Of a stretch of 64,000 bases of DNA, positions 37,201-49,070 are shown in pieces; positions within the stretch are counted from its first letter, which is position 1, and the number at the start of each line of letters is the position of its first letter. The stretch comes from Mytilus edulis. Taxonomy: Eukaryota > Mollusca > Bivalvia > Mytilida > Mytilidae. Under the pieces are notes generated by a model that saw only the letters and a program-made list of their open reading frames with translations, had not been told where the DNA came from and searched no databases. Position numbers and translations under genes: made by a program. The stretch spans positions 80,479,592 to 80,543,591 of the forward strand of contig NC_092345.1 in the NCBI RefSeq assembly GCF_963676685.1. The letters run 5' to 3'.

Positions 37201-39717
37201 GAATAGACACTCCGTTTAAATAATTTGGTATGTTATAAAAGCAGCCAGTACAATGAATATTTTATTTTCTATCAGTTTTGTAATTAAAATTTAACATATA
37301 TCCATAAATATATTGTATTTCAGCTCAAGGTGCGTGTTTAGGTGATCCGGTGGATTTATTAGCAGAACGAAGTGAAAAGTTCATCACCACTGCTACTTTT
37401 CCAAGGCAGTACCCTGCGTAAGATAAATATATTTTATACACAAAAAGTACTGGAAATACTATGACTTGAAATAATGAACATATGTTACAGTTATATCTTG
37501 TTTCGTTTTGTGTTAAATTACTGTAACAAAATCAAGATCCATGAACTAGAAAATCAAAAACAGTAGTATACAAGTATATATGAAAATAGGCTGATGTGGT
37601 ATGACTGCCAATTAGACAACTCTCCACCAAAGACCACATGACATGCAAGTTAACAAATATATGTCACAGTATACGGTCTTAAACGACAAGTCAAGTTAGA
37701 CCCATACTACATAGTTAGCTACAAAAGGCACCGAAATGACAAATATATATCAAGTCACGAGAAAGCTAAATGTCTGATTTTTTACAAAACAATGAACGAA
37801 AAACGAATATGGTTATTTTCCTTTGTCTATATATTTCATGTATGGAGTAGGACACCTCGTGCGTTTACATATTGCATGTGGATGTATTTATTTGATGAAT
37901 TAACAACATCTGTCATTAATGATATACATAGGAAAAAAGTTAAATGGTAAAATACAGTCCGAAGTTGATATACTTGCATAACAACATCTTCTTTCCAGAC
38001 AGGTTAACTGCACGTGGAGAATAACATCGCCAAATCACAGAAATATAGCACTGACCGTTTATTATCTGGATGTAGAAGTAGGTCCTGAGTGGAACTGCGT
38101 TTTTGATTATATAAGAATTAAATCAGGTGAGATGATAAGACCAGTTTTATAAAGGTCTGGAGCTGGAATGTCAGTAACTGCTAGTAGTCCTTTGTTAATT
38201 TATGTTCATCATTGTCATTTTGTTTAGTGTTTTCTGTTATCTTATGGAACATCGGACTCGGACTTCTTTTTAAACTGAGTATTACAGTACTGTACGTGTT
38301 GCTTTGAGTTTTTTTGTAATTCCAAATTTGATACATTTTTTAACCCCGCCGCATATTTGCGCCTGTCGAAAGTCAGGAACCACTATTCTTTATTTGATTT
38401 TTTTGAATTTTGGTTCATTTATATGTTTTGTAGTTTTGTGAGACGTCGATTTTCGGCTCTGACACTGGTATACGTTTAAATAAGGGGCCATCTGAAGCTC
38501 GTCTAGGGTGCGGGTTTTTCTCGGTATGTTAAAGATAAGACCCATTGGTGGCCTTCGGCTATTTTCTGCTCTTCTGTCGAGTTGTGGTATATTTTACACA
38601 TTCCACGTTTCCAATATAATTCGTTTTATTATTTTGTTTGGTAAAAAGGATAACAGTCAAATGTTTATATCATCAGTGAATGATGACAACTTGACAAGAT
38701 GTTTGTAAATTGTTGATGGCTTTTTTATGACAAATATATAAACCCAGGTTTTAATCCTCAAAGGGTGACTGATTGTTACATATATTTTCCCGTGTAGCGT
38801 CAATTTTACTGTGAGAGATGTATTAATGCGTAACCACGCCTGTTTCGGAAAGGTCTTAGGCGACATCAATACAAGACCGATGCCTTGTTATGTTGGTTTC
38901 CCTCCGTAAAATATTCAGTAAGCCTTCGGGAAAACTATTAACAGTTATCGTCAAACTTGTCAAATAATTGCTGGGTACCAGCCTAGTATATTGTATAAGG
39001 AAAGTATCATGATATCACCACGGTATTTAGATAACCATTGAAACAACTCGGACGGTTACAGACCATTTGATACCATCATGGGAAGTCAATGTTGTTATAC
39101 ACCCTACGTAGTACTCTGACGATCCATAAAGTAGGCTAGCCTGTCTGGCACAATGCAAGATATTTCAGCGCCTATTTTATATTATACATATACCTCTTTT
39201 TCGCGTCGATCGTTTTGTTTCATGGATCTTGTTTCCATCAACGGGAAGGTCGACAATCCATATGTAATAGAAGGCCATGGGAAGGTCGACAATCCATATG
39301 TTGTACATAATAGTCGACTCCCAAGCATAAAAGCATATGGATAGTCGACCTTCCCAGGGATAGAAACAAGTGCCTGTGGAAGCAAAATACAAGGAATATT
39401 CTACTTGCTGTTCACTTTTGTGGTATGACGTCAGAGTAAATTACAAGATGTATTCCACGTGTCATGGAAATCATGCAGAGTATTTCACGGTATTTTATTA
39501 CCAACAAATGAATGTATTAACAAATGAATTAATAGAATTGTTGACTTTGTCTTTTTCAGATAATAACGAGGACTATTTATGTGGTGAGAATATATGGGAA
39601 AAAGAAACGTTTTATGGCGATCATTTTCATGTGGATTTTATAAGTGACAAAAGTGGAGTAAGAAATGGATTTTTAATTGGTTTTCGTGAACTGAATATTA
39701 TACACGACGATTTATAA
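31261..39717 (+). CDS. Secreted CUB-domain protein, seven exons, 250 residues
   Basis: Coding exons: 31261-31318, 34734-34791, 35159-35274, 36266-36406, 37324-37417, 37999-38126 and 39560-39717. All introns are GT-AG and the phases (1,2,1,1,2,1) join into one frame of 251 codons including TAA. Residues 1-19 look like a signal peptide with a hydrophobic core at about 8-18. Residues 22-125 hold three cysteines (22, 67, 91) and match no domain I recognise. Residues 129-243 form a CUB domain: cysteines 129/160 and 189/206 fit the two usual disulphides, with the landmarks NCTW (159-162), CVFDY (189-193), LCGE (205-208) and GFLIGF (235-240). E182, D192 and D228 sit where calcium-binding CUB domains carry their ligands. 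NCT at 159 is a possible N-glycosylation site. Known of the family: CUB domains mediate extracellular protein or carbohydrate binding. The partner here is unknown. Several introns carry mobile elements. The start is the only ATG that supplies a signal peptide in phase; untranslated 5' exons are not excluded. Confidence 0.82.
31959..32286. mobile_element. 328-bp TIR element made of AATTCGAA-type repeats, in intron 1 of the CUB gene
   Basis: The ends GTTCACACGTA and TACGTGTGAAC are complementary. The interior is filled with variants of AATTCGAAT and GAATGCGAATT, which are self-complementary, including three near-tandem copies at 31975-32035. No target duplication could be settled. Confidence 0.5.
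32840..32925 (+). repeat. Family 4 3' end in intron 1 of the CUB gene
   Basis: TCTGTGTCATTTTGGTCTCT through CAATCATACCACATCTTC is nearly identical to 30000-30055. Confidence 0.55.
35735..35935 (-). repeat. Interspersed repeat family 3 in intron 3 of the CUB gene
   Basis: Best-preserved minus copy: GAGGAAAATACAAAACGGAA, CCCTAATCAAATGGC, TATAGCTAGCTAAACCTCTC. It lies wholly within the intron between 35274 and 36266. Confidence 0.55.
36548..37214. mobile_element. 667-bp TIR element with 9-bp target duplication in intron 4 of the CUB gene
   Basis: TTTAAATAA flanks both ends (36539-36547 and 37215-37223). The termini share about 55 bp of inverted repeat built from CTATTCGTCCGGC units. A 9-bp duplication is typical of Mutator-like elements, and no transposase is present. 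The open frame at 36908-37219 is element sequence. It lies between CUB exons 4 and 5. Confidence 0.7.
37585..37790 (-). repeat. Family 4 copy in intron 5 of the CUB gene
   Basis: GTGGTATGACTGCCAATTAG and ACAACTCTCCACCAAAGAC are the complement of the 30020-30050 end. The body differs from the copy at 39915. Confidence 0.45.
38145..38610 (+). repeat. PLE tail family 1 (diverged subfamily) in intron 6 of the CUB gene
   Basis: Aligns in order with 22530-23000: GTCTGGAGCTGGAATGTCAG, then TTTTTAACCCCGCCGCAT, then the TGCGGG..TTTCTCG and GGTGGCCTTC stretches. It starts 18 bases after the donor site of intron 6. Confidence 0.55.
39242..39356. repeat. GTCGAC foldback repeat in intron 6 of the CUB gene
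   Basis: GGGAAGGTCGACAATCCATA occurs directly repeated at 39243 and 39279, and inverted (ATGGATAGTCGACCTTCCCA) at 39337-39356. The segment 39278-39356 can fold into a hairpin with a 23-bp stem. Confidence 0.55.
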
Positions 39718-39721
39718 CAAA

Positions 39722-39727
39722 AATAAA
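39722..39727 (+). terminator. Polyadenylation signal AATAAA of the CUB gene
   Basis: AATAAA begins four bases after the TAA stop of the CUB gene, which implies a very short 3' untranslated region. No other polyadenylation hexamer lies as close. The cleavage site cannot be placed by eye. Confidence 0.5.
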
Positions 39728-39914
39728 AAAGTAGCATATCTTCCTGTAATTTTATTATATGTGTCTTATCAACAGCATACAATCGAGCACATGTTTAAGC
39801 GAATTCACGAAGTGTTACAGTAGATAAACTTTATTTGGCTAAGTTCTATGAGCACAGCAGATCGAAAGGTTACTAAACGAAAAGTGGTCTATAGATTGGA
39901 TAATGCGTTCAATG

Positions 39915-40130
39915 GATATAGGAAGATGTGGTATTAGTGCCAATAAGATAATTCTCCATCCAAATAACAATTTATAAAAGTAAACCATAATAGAGCAATG
40001 TACGGCCTTCAGCACGGAGCATTGGCTCACAACAAACAACAGGCTTTAAAGGGCCCAAAAATTACTAGTGTAAAACCATTCAAACGGAAAACCCAACGGT
40101 CTAATCTATATAAAAAAAACGAGAAACGTT
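39915..40130 (-). repeat. Family 4, long copy, just downstream of the CUB gene
   Basis: GAAGATGTGGTATTAGTGCC, TAATTCTCCATCCAAATAAC, ACGGCCTTCAGCACGGAG and AACCCAACGGTCTAATCTAT run in order. The 62595-62705 copy reads the same blocks reversed. Confidence 0.5.
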
Positions 40131-40914
40131 TACATTTGGATCGCGCGTGATTGTTTATATAAAATGTCAAACAGACACTACTCCCCAATACGAGAAGTTT
40201 TAGCTACTATAATTCTATACTCCTGTTATCCACGCTTATGTAAGCAGTATGCATTGGTTGTACCTTATCCTTAACGAGTCTCAGAGTGGACCTTTCTTGT
40301 TTATAACATTGTCTTTTTTATTCTTTAATTTGTTTTAAAAAGTCACAATTTTAAGAGAAAGACCTCATCTATTTTGTAAATTATGCCATGATTAAAATTC
40401 AGCAGTGTTGACGCCGGGATGACTACACTTTAAATGGAGCAGGAAGACAAAACTACAAGATTATTAGCATGATTAGACTAAAAAGTTTGTTTTTGTATTT
40501 GGCTTTTGAATTTTAGTAGTGTGCCACTCCCCAACTACACAAGTGCTTTTCAGTGTAATCCTACACTCGACTGCAAGAAACATATTTTTTAGATTAGTTA
40601 ATTTACTATTCTTTGTTTTCTAAATATGTCATTCATATCCACAAACTGAACAAATTTGCATTGATTAACTGAGGAAAAAGATACATAACACAAAAAATAC
40701 TAGGTTAGCGTTTATATATACATTCAGGTGACGCTTAGTTTATACTTCTTTAATTTTCTGGTGTACCGATGTACTGGTGTAGGTTCAAGGGGAGGGGGTC
40801 CGTTGTTATGCTGTGATACACATGTTTTTACATAAAATTAGTCTATGCATTTCTCTGTCCTTGGTGTTCATGCGTTTATGTGTACTGTAGTCTATCACGC
40901 AATATCATTTTAGC

Positions 40915-41172
40915 GGTATTTTTAACATTGCCATATAAGCGGGAGCTTTGGTAAGCCATAAAAAATTTTAAATTCCCTATACCAAGTTTGGAATGTGGCA
41001 GTTGTTATCGAATAGTCCGTTTCTGTGTATTTTGGCGTTTGTTTTTGTTGCAGTTCAATGTTTCTTATATTTGATGTGTTTCTTTTGGTTTTAGTTTGTA
41101 ATCCAGATTTGTTTTTCGCTTAATCGATATAGGACTATCGAACAGCGGTATACTACTGTTGCCTTTATTTAC
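40915..41172 (+). repeat. Family 3 tail with AACAGCGGTATAC end
   Basis: TAACATTGCCATATAAGCGG through GAACAGCGGTATACTACTG and TTGCCTTTATTTA. It matches 20050-20250 and 23815-24090. Confidence 0.5.
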
Positions 41173-41399
41173 AATATATTTGCTAACTCTAAACAGTCGA
41201 TAAAATGCCTGAAGATAAGCACGAAACCGCAAGTTTGACAGAATTTGGCAAATTATGTGTATTTACTAAAAAAAAATGTATAAGTAATGTATTCATAAAA
41301 AAAACAAGTTATTTTGGAACTGATATTGTAAATTTCTGTAACATATTACTTCGACGTCTTGCAAATTCACCAGTCGTGTTGCATATGTAACAAAAAAAA

Positions 41400-41600
41400 C
41401 GGGGATATAAAGTCTAATTCGGTAAGTTTCATTTGACTAAATGATAACGGGATTGATGTTACAACAATTTCAACATATCCAGCGTCATCTGTCAAACAGA
41501 TATTCCACATATAACGGTCTTCGAAGTGATTATTTCAACTCAAAAACTTGGAACTTTTGGTTAAATAGCTTCTTTGTAGCAACCCTATATCAAGAACTTC
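41400..41600 (-). pseudogene. PLE 3' fragment (end of RT and tail)
   Basis: Matches 25595-25795 of copy B on the minus strand: AAGTCTAATTCGGTA, then ACGGTCTTC in place of ACGGTCAAC, then GGAACTTTTGGTTAAATAGC. Small gaps only. It holds the last RT codons and the start of the tail. Confidence 0.55.
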
Positions 41601-41896
41601 AGTTAAGCTACCTCTACTGAGTTTTGCCTCTGACCTTCCTACAAAGAAACTTTACTTACAGTTGTTCTTTGTGACTTTTCATTATTTGAACAGGAACAGA
41701 GTTACCGTAATCAGTTCAAACAGATTTCTGCTGTAAAGTGCACGTTATATTTTGTCTTTAATTTCCAGATTATAGCTGTGATCTTCTTTATTAGTTACAA
41801 TAACAGCAATGCATGCATAGCGTTACTCGGGTCTCCTTTTCCGCGATTCGCATGGGGGGAATAGAATCAACACATTCGCTTCAACATCCTATTCTG

Positions 41897-42277
41897 TCAA
41901 AACTTTTTCTGAGAGCAGCGTGTTTTTTCATACATTCGATGCATGACTTCTTCGATTTTTAATAATATATCTTCTTCTGTACATAAATGACAAGTAATAG
42001 TATCAGCCATACTTGCTTTTGCACGCATCTGAAGTATGTACAGTGCACATGTCGAACACTGAACATTCGGAAAACATGGGATTTTAAAAACATCCCTGAA
42101 ATGAACATTTAGCGTCGTTTTATTTGTTTCTGAGAGATTAAATGCTGTCTCGTCTGGCTTATAGCGATCAAAATACCGATGTAGATCTCCCTCAGAAAGA
42201 TTAGACGAAAGGATCCCTTGATGTAATGATGGTGACGATAATCCTATCTTTGATTCATGGTCAAATATGGCCTGTTC
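41897..42277 (-). pseudogene. Unrecognised protein-coding-like frame with paired cysteines
   Basis: A minus strand open frame of 126 codons between TAA (42280-42278) and TGA (41899-41897), without an early ATG. It reads EQAIFDHESKIGLSS, SEGDLHRYFDRYKPDE, VHFRDVFKIPC, QCSTCALYILQ, TITCHLC and KIEEVMHRMYEKTRC. Two CxxC pairs 20 residues apart suggest a zinc-binding unit. An AG acceptor at 42245-42244 could open an exon at 42243. A second frame just downstream (about 41860-41760) also looks coding-like (ILFPPCESRKRRPE), so frameshifts are likely. I do not recognise the family. It may be an exon, a dead gene or transposon coding sequence. Confidence 0.4.
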
Positions 42278-42289
42278 TTATCGGTGTTG

Positions 42290-44145
42290 ACTTTTTTTAA
42301 CTGTACAAATTACAACCCTACAAGTATATTCCCACTTGTTATAGTAACTAGTTTCTATCTCTCAGATTACCAGTATAAATTTTCTGTAATTCCCCTTTCA
42401 ATACTTCCTTGCGATTGATGATGCCGAGGTTTCCATGGACTATTGTATAAACTGCCGAGTTTTTCGGTTCTTTTATATCATTAAATGCTATAAAAAAAAA
42501 ATAGCTGTAAAAGCATGACCTTTAAACTACTGATATGTAACGAAAAGTAAAAATATATCCAATAGCTGATAGGCGAATGCTTGTCTCAGAGAAGCTGGTG
42601 CATGCTATGATGCAAGTGATCGCAATATATCTAACTTTGTCAAATCTTGCACGGTAAGGGGCGACCATTTGACTTTCGGGAGGGTATGGACATGATGATT
42701 TTCAAAATTAATATCCTGGCCTAGTAAAAGGTTAACCTTGCATAAGGCAGGACAAAAATGAATAGTGGTATGAATATTAAGAGATGCGAGGTATACGTCA
42801 ATGACACACGTGTAAACCAACGACAAAAAAATGAGCCGGACATCCAGAGATAAAAAAAAAATAAAAAAAATAAACGGATGTCATGAGTAAAAAATATTAA
42901 TAGATCTAAATATTATTCCCACAAAAAAAAACACCCTTCGGAGAATTTAAAAGGGAGATGTGCATGGGGATCTGTAAATGCAATCTAAAAAATTACCTGT
43001 GATTTCGTAATGCAAGTTACAATAGCTTAGAACAGGTAACATGATTTACAACATACCAGTTCAGTCTTCAAATCGTGTTCAGGAGAAGTTTAGATATTAT
43101 TATAAAAAAAGATAACATTATAAGGTTTCAACTCATGAAGGCAATGTGTGATTCGAAAATCAAAATTTATCCTCAATATTCCAAAATTAAGAATGCGCCA
43201 GACATCGCTCACATATGAACTATAAAGTTCAATGTTCAAAGTTCTTTATTTTCCAATTAAGGGTCCCTGACGGTACATAATGACACCAATGCACAATACA
43301 TTGTCATTCTTAAGACATAAACATATAATGAAGATAAAATTAGAATTATAATTTACATGAAGAGGATGAGATATATATATAGGTTGACTTGTTATTTCAA
43401 GTCAGTTTCGGAATGTACATTTTCTTTTAATTGATCTTCTAGTTTAAGATGGTGAATGTAAAAGTATAACGAAATGGGTTTTGATCTTTCTCAGTTTTAG
43501 CTCAAATTGTCGGATTTATTTCGATCATAGAATGAGAAGATGATGCCGGGTGACCAGTGGAAAATATGCATGACTAGCATATTAGTCATGACCGAACAAC
43601 ATAAGGACAAATGATAAGTTCAACTGCAAAATAAATAATATAATTTTTGGGTGGATTTTTTTTCAATATAGTGCTAATAAATGAAATTATATATCTTGTT
43701 TTAGCTCATCATATTTTCACTCTTCATATTACAATCGATATGTATTGCACTCGAGGACGAGATTGTAAAGGTACGAGTTTGCATTAGCGTGTAGATGGCG
43801 ACCTTATTTTCAAGATGTCTGCGCCCATTTAAAAAGTATTTTACTGTAATTTAGGGTAAACATTATCATAACTATCAAGATTAACAGCGCATACCGCTAC
43901 TGGTAGAGTGTAAGTTAGTCCGAGACTAATTGTAAGTCACTAAGGGTATCATGGTCAATGCAGATTATTTCGGCTAGACGTTCCGTAGTCAATATTGTTG
44001 TAAACAAAGCCATATAATTTACTGTTCTCTCCTAGAAGTAGAATACGAATACGCGAAAGTTTTATTTTGATTCGGTTCACATATACCAGTACAAACATAA
44101 GCTCTTACGAGCTTTTTATCGAATATAAAAAATAAATTAACAACA
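42290..44145. other. Intergenic sequence, one protein-like minus frame
   Basis: The minus frame 42826-42605 (CVIDVYLASLNIHTTIHFCP, then LPKVKWSPLTVQDLTKLDIL) looks weakly coding-like but has no motif and no splice sites that join it to 41897-42277. The rest is AT-rich. Confidence 0.3.
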
Positions 44146-44149
44146 TTAA

Positions 44150-46911
44150 AGGGAAAATTCACGATTTTTTACTTATGGTTTTTAAAATATGTTCATTATG
44201 ACATAATATATATATTCACAAAGTTTTATCGCTATATGTGCAGTAATAAAGGAGAAATTCAATAATTAATGAAAAAATAACAACTACTTCCTGTAGGTCG
44301 TGACGTTTTCTTCTGATTTTTGCATGCTGGGATTTAAAATACAATCATTAAAAGTCTTGGTTTTTAATCATATTTTAACGTAATCGTAAGCGCGCCGATG
44401 ACTTATGCTTTATCTAATAACCATCCGATAATAAGAAGATGAAACGCACAGACGTTCAATTGTACTCATTCGTGAGATAAATTATCTATGTTAAACGTAT
44501 ATATTCGAACACAAAAAAGTTATAAATTTATTTTTAATAAATGCATTTTCGGACTGATAAGGTGAACAAATTAAAGTACAATAATCTGTAAAGACAATAT
44601 GTTGGTGTACTATTATTGACCTTTTACTATCTCTGCTATGGCTAGGTTTATACGATGTGTGTATTCACGGTTCTGTGGCAATACTCGTAGATGGCTTGTT
44701 GAAAGGTAAATTGTTATTTGCACATCGGTATTTAACCTCGCCTCTAGGGCACACCTTGCCAGGTGTGACTGTCTATTCGGATCAGTGGTAGCATTTAATA
44801 CACACATTAAAAATACATATTCAAGTTGGTGACAAATAAAAATTGGTCGCCGTGGAATTATTTAATTATATTTGGTGCTATTATTTATTTGAATTCAAAT
44901 AAGTTAATTTACTAAGAAATACACAATTTTCGGTTAAAGACGGGAAACTTAGTTCAATGTCAGAATGAAATGATATACAAGTCTTGTCCTTGATTTATGT
45001 CTCATAAAAAAGGGGGACTTAGAAATTAGAAATAGCTTTACTAAATCATTTTTATTTGTCTTTATTAGGCGAAAAAATGTACGAGAACACTTACATTTAG
45101 ACTTTTGAAAGCCATGTATTAATTAATATATGAAACTATCTGAAGATAACTCTACCGAAGCGGAATATAATATGTACGAATAAAGAAAAAAATATTTTTG
45201 TAATGGAATCGAAAAATTACGAATAGATATTCTTTTCAAGTGTGATAAACGTCAACCAAATTTATTCATAATGGGGAACGTCCTTATTAAAATCTGAGAC
45301 AACTATAATAATCGTCGTCTCCCAACGTATATATATACTTAAATAACTATTTGATCAACGATGTTTAAAATTAAAAGACAACGAATTTAATGTTATCCTT
45401 CCCTATTTTTGAATGTTATCAACTTGCAAGAATACCCCTAAAGCGGACAAATATCCGACAAGCAGTTTATTCTTTAAATTGCTGTCATTGAATATCAAGA
45501 AAGAAAATAAATCCCGAAATTGATACTCAATAGTTTTCCTAGAAAATATTCACATTCCTTGGGGTTTATTAGTGTACGTCCAGTTGCATATATTTTACAT
45601 GAATGTTGGAACAATTGTGATGATGACGAATTTCGTCCTTTATTCGAGAACAATTTAATTGATATATAAATCTGTGAGTTTACTATTAACTTCGATGAAC
45701 CAAAGCAAGTTATAAATTGACCTGTATTTAAATCAAATTGTTTCTTTTTTTTCTTCTTCTTCTTTTGGTTTACAATAGTCTATCGAATTCGTTGATTACA
45801 TACTGTTGGCATACATGGACTAGTCTATTTACAAAACTTTTACCACAATTTACACAAAATGTATGTTTCTTTCTTATGTTCAATGTATACATGTATACAT
45901 ATTTTAAATTGCGCTACTGACTATAGTTCCGTAACTTTCTACCAGGCGTATGTATACACGAATCGTCGACAAGTGCGCACATTTTTTTAGATCAATAATT
46001 CGGGTATGTTCCAATCTGTCCTAAACTATTGACAACGAGTATATATTACATTTTCCCAAATTAACCCTTGGAAAAATATGTAAATAGATTTGTATTTCTT
46101 CAATTATTTTTTTTTGTATTATTTTTTTTTTATAAATAATATTCTTTACACCAGAAATGTTATTTATAAACAAGCGTATGAGTTCAGTAATGACTCACTT
46201 TCGGACACGCAAGACAAAAATGTATATTATACATGCACCTGATAGTTCTAAATGGAAAGTTATAAGTAACGGTCGTGTACACTGATCAATACCTACAGAA
46301 GTGAAACAATGCATGAACTTGCAAGCCCGCCGGACAGGAAATCGATTGAATACCTGGACGTGTCACCTTACACCCCTTCCAATACCTTTGGGAGTAATAC
46401 CTTTAGCCATGCTGGTGATCAGATAAGGGAAGATCCGAATTTATTTAAATAAAGTTTATTACTTGAAAGAATTATGAACGAATTAGATTTTCGAAAACAA
46501 TTTCCACGGAACACTTATTTATCATTTTATGATTTGAACTTTGACTTTTTAACTAATTACAATATTATCAGTTTAAAAATAACAGACTATATGGTTATTT
46601 AAAAATATAAGACCATTTTCCGTATCAAGTTAGTCAGTCAGATAAAACAACCGTACGATTGACAAGATATCGACACGCAATTACGACTACATCGTTTACT
46701 GTAGTTTTGTTCCTTTGTGGTTTATTGACATATCGGGATTTTTCATCGGAGAAGGTGACAAGATGGCGGAGAGTAGAGAACTGATACTCAAAATTTAAAA
46801 TCGATGGTGATCTCTTATTTAGCGGAATAAAACTTTAATATCTATAAATTTGAGCATTTTTATACAGAATGGACATAATATCAATTTTTGATTTTTTTGC
46901 GAAGTTTCCCT
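44150..46911. mobile_element. 2.76-kb element flanked by TTAA, piggyBac-like ends
   Basis: TTAA occurs at 44146-44149 and 46912-46915. Inside, the left end AGGGAAAATTCAC and the right end (complement) AGGGAAACTTCGC match at 11 of 13 bases. No transposase frame was recognised, so it would be non-autonomous. The minus open frame 44613-44807 looks somewhat protein-like but has no recognised motif. The short inverted repeat makes the call tentative. Confidence 0.4.
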
Positions 46912-47669
46912 TTAAACACACAACATGCAGACAAGTTATATAACATTTACAGCACAGGCATATAATTGAAATACATGCTTAGCATTAATAAAACGGTACC
47001 TCGAATGACCAAATAACACTGTTATTATCCAAATATAAACACTTGTAATGACAGAATAACACTTGAAATTTTAATATTAGCACATTAATATGAGGCAGGC
47101 ATTACCTGTGAATGGGGACGAAGTCTGTATTAATTTTTTTCTATTGAAACATGTTGATAAAAGAAACGGAAATACCGTAACGTTTCCGATATTGGTTCTG
47201 TTGTTAGGGATTTAGTTGTGCAGTTATTTAAGTTATGACGTCATATTCAATGTAAACAAAGAAACGCTGTTATCATGTAACGTTTTTTTCATATCAAACA
47301 ATTATTAAAAATGATTGGGTGTTGAACTCCTTCCTATATTTGTTGATATGTTGATAAATATACATTTTATTCAATGTCTCATTCAAACAAGACCGGAACA
47401 GGAAGCAACACAACCGGAACAGGAAGTAGATCTGAAAAAAAAAGTTAACGATTTGAGTTCATTAGTAGAATGAAAAATTCTGGAAAATGTTCCTGATTTT
47501 TTTTTCTTTTTTCTATTGATTTTTCTACCGTAATTGGGGACTTCGTCCCCATATTAGTGACTTTTTTAACATTGATTATTAAATATTAGTATATTTTAAA
47601 GGTTTTTATAACTTAAAAATTATATATGATAGACAGGTTAGTTCATAAATATTGTTATAAATATAGTGT

Positions 47670-47749
47670 TTACATCCAACATGGCGACCAAGGCTCAGAC
47701 CAAGGATAACCCATATATACCATGTGTGACATGGTCGCCATGTTTGATG
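47670..47749. repeat. 80-bp hairpin with ACATGGCGACC arms
   Basis: ACATCCAACATGGCGACCA on the left pairs with TGGTCGCCATGTTTGATGT on the right, with a 40-base loop. The arms contain CAACATGGCG, which resembles a YY1-type site; that resemblance is only suggestive. Confidence 0.5.
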
Positions 47750-47816
47750 TACAGACTTATTGGCACTTTATTTAAAACGATCTTTATGAACTTATCTAAT
47801 TGCTATAAATCATTTT

Positions 47817-48272
47817 TATGCCCCACCTACAATAGTAGAGGGGCATTATGTTTTCTGGTCTGTGCCCCCGTCGGTTCGTTCGTTCATCCAGCTTCAGGTT
47901 AAAATTTTTGGTCAAGGTAGTTTTTGATGAAGTTGAAGTCCAATCAACTTGAAACTTAGTAAACATGTTCACCATGATATGATCTTTCTAATTTTAATGA
48001 CAAATTAGACTTTTGACCCCAATTTCACATCCACTTAAAATGGAAAATGATAGTGCGAAGTTCAGGTTAAAGTTTTGGTTAAAGTTTTTGGTCAAGGTAG
48101 TTTTTGATGAAGTTGAAGTCACATCAACTTGAAACGTTGTACACATGTTCCCTTTGATATGATCTTTCTAATTTTAATTCCAAATTAAAGTTTTGACCAC
48201 AATTTCACGGTCCACTGAACATTGAAAATGATAGTGCAAGTGGGGCATCCATGTACTATGGACACATTCTTG
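47817..48272 (+). repeat. Interspersed repeat family 5 with internal duplication
   Basis: Begins TGCCCCACCTACAATAGTAG and ends near GGACACATTCTTGTTT. The block from TCAGGTTAAA to AAAATGATAGTG occurs twice in tandem (about 47892-48055 and 48062-48238), so a unit of about 170-190 bp is duplicated. It is non-coding and lies inside the larger TIR structure 46995-49251. Reverse fragments occur at 51638-51740. Confidence 0.6.
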
Positions 48273-48304
48273 TTTAGTTATCAAATACACAAGTTTATAA
48301 TATA

Positions 48305-49070
48305 CTGTGAAAGTACTTTTATTCGTGGGGTACCAATTTTCGTGGTTTTCGTGGATGACTTTACCCACGAATTTAAGTGTCCAACGAAATAAAACAGCCA
48401 TTGTCCAAATCAAGACATGGAAAAATCCCCATCGGAAGGTTTGACCACTGATATGATCTAGAGAATATATTGATTAACGCCAAATCTGAGAATACTTTAA
48501 TAGCAGTCACAGAACTACAAGTGCATGCAGGATTATACCCATTTAATCTTTAATAACCTAAACTGTACAACTTTTGATCCTTTAATTCTCATAAAAAATA
48601 TTTTTGATCGATGAAAGTCAGATTTCCGGTATCGATATGCTAGTATGATAAAGTGTTTCCATTTTATATACTCATAGTTCTCGTATATATGGAAAACAAT
48701 AATTTCATGCTGGGCTTGATTGTGATAAGAATTATTTGACAATTCAAGATACGTTTAAAGCATTAATTTTGTTTATGTAACAATTTTCAATAGGTGACAT
48801 GTTTATGGCCTAATTAACACCTTTGATGGTCTTTAATCTGTTGATCACTGTATCATGGGTTAATAAGTGTTATCACTATGATTTACACGGGTCAATGTTT
48901 ACTTTGCAATTTCCTTCAATCCAGACTTTTTGTAACCTTTGTTTCTAAAAGCTTTAATTTTGCAATTTTTTTTTAGAAAACTAAAATCCACGAATTTAAA
49001 AACCCACGAACATGTAAATATTGCTCAATCCACGAAAAATTGATACCCACGAATTAAAGTACTTTCACAG
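48305..49070. mobile_element. 766-bp MITE, TA target duplication, nested
   Basis: The ends CTGTGAAAGTACTTT are inverted at both sides, followed by ATTCGTGGG and ATTTTCGTGG-type blocks. TA flanks at 48303-48304 and 49071-49072. Non-coding; minus-strand open frames within are incidental. It lies inside 46995-49251, so it inserted later. Confidence 0.7.

Noticed and set aside
36908..37219. 103-codon + frame
   Set aside because: Lies inside the TIR element 36548-37214, ends in its terminal repeat and has no domain.
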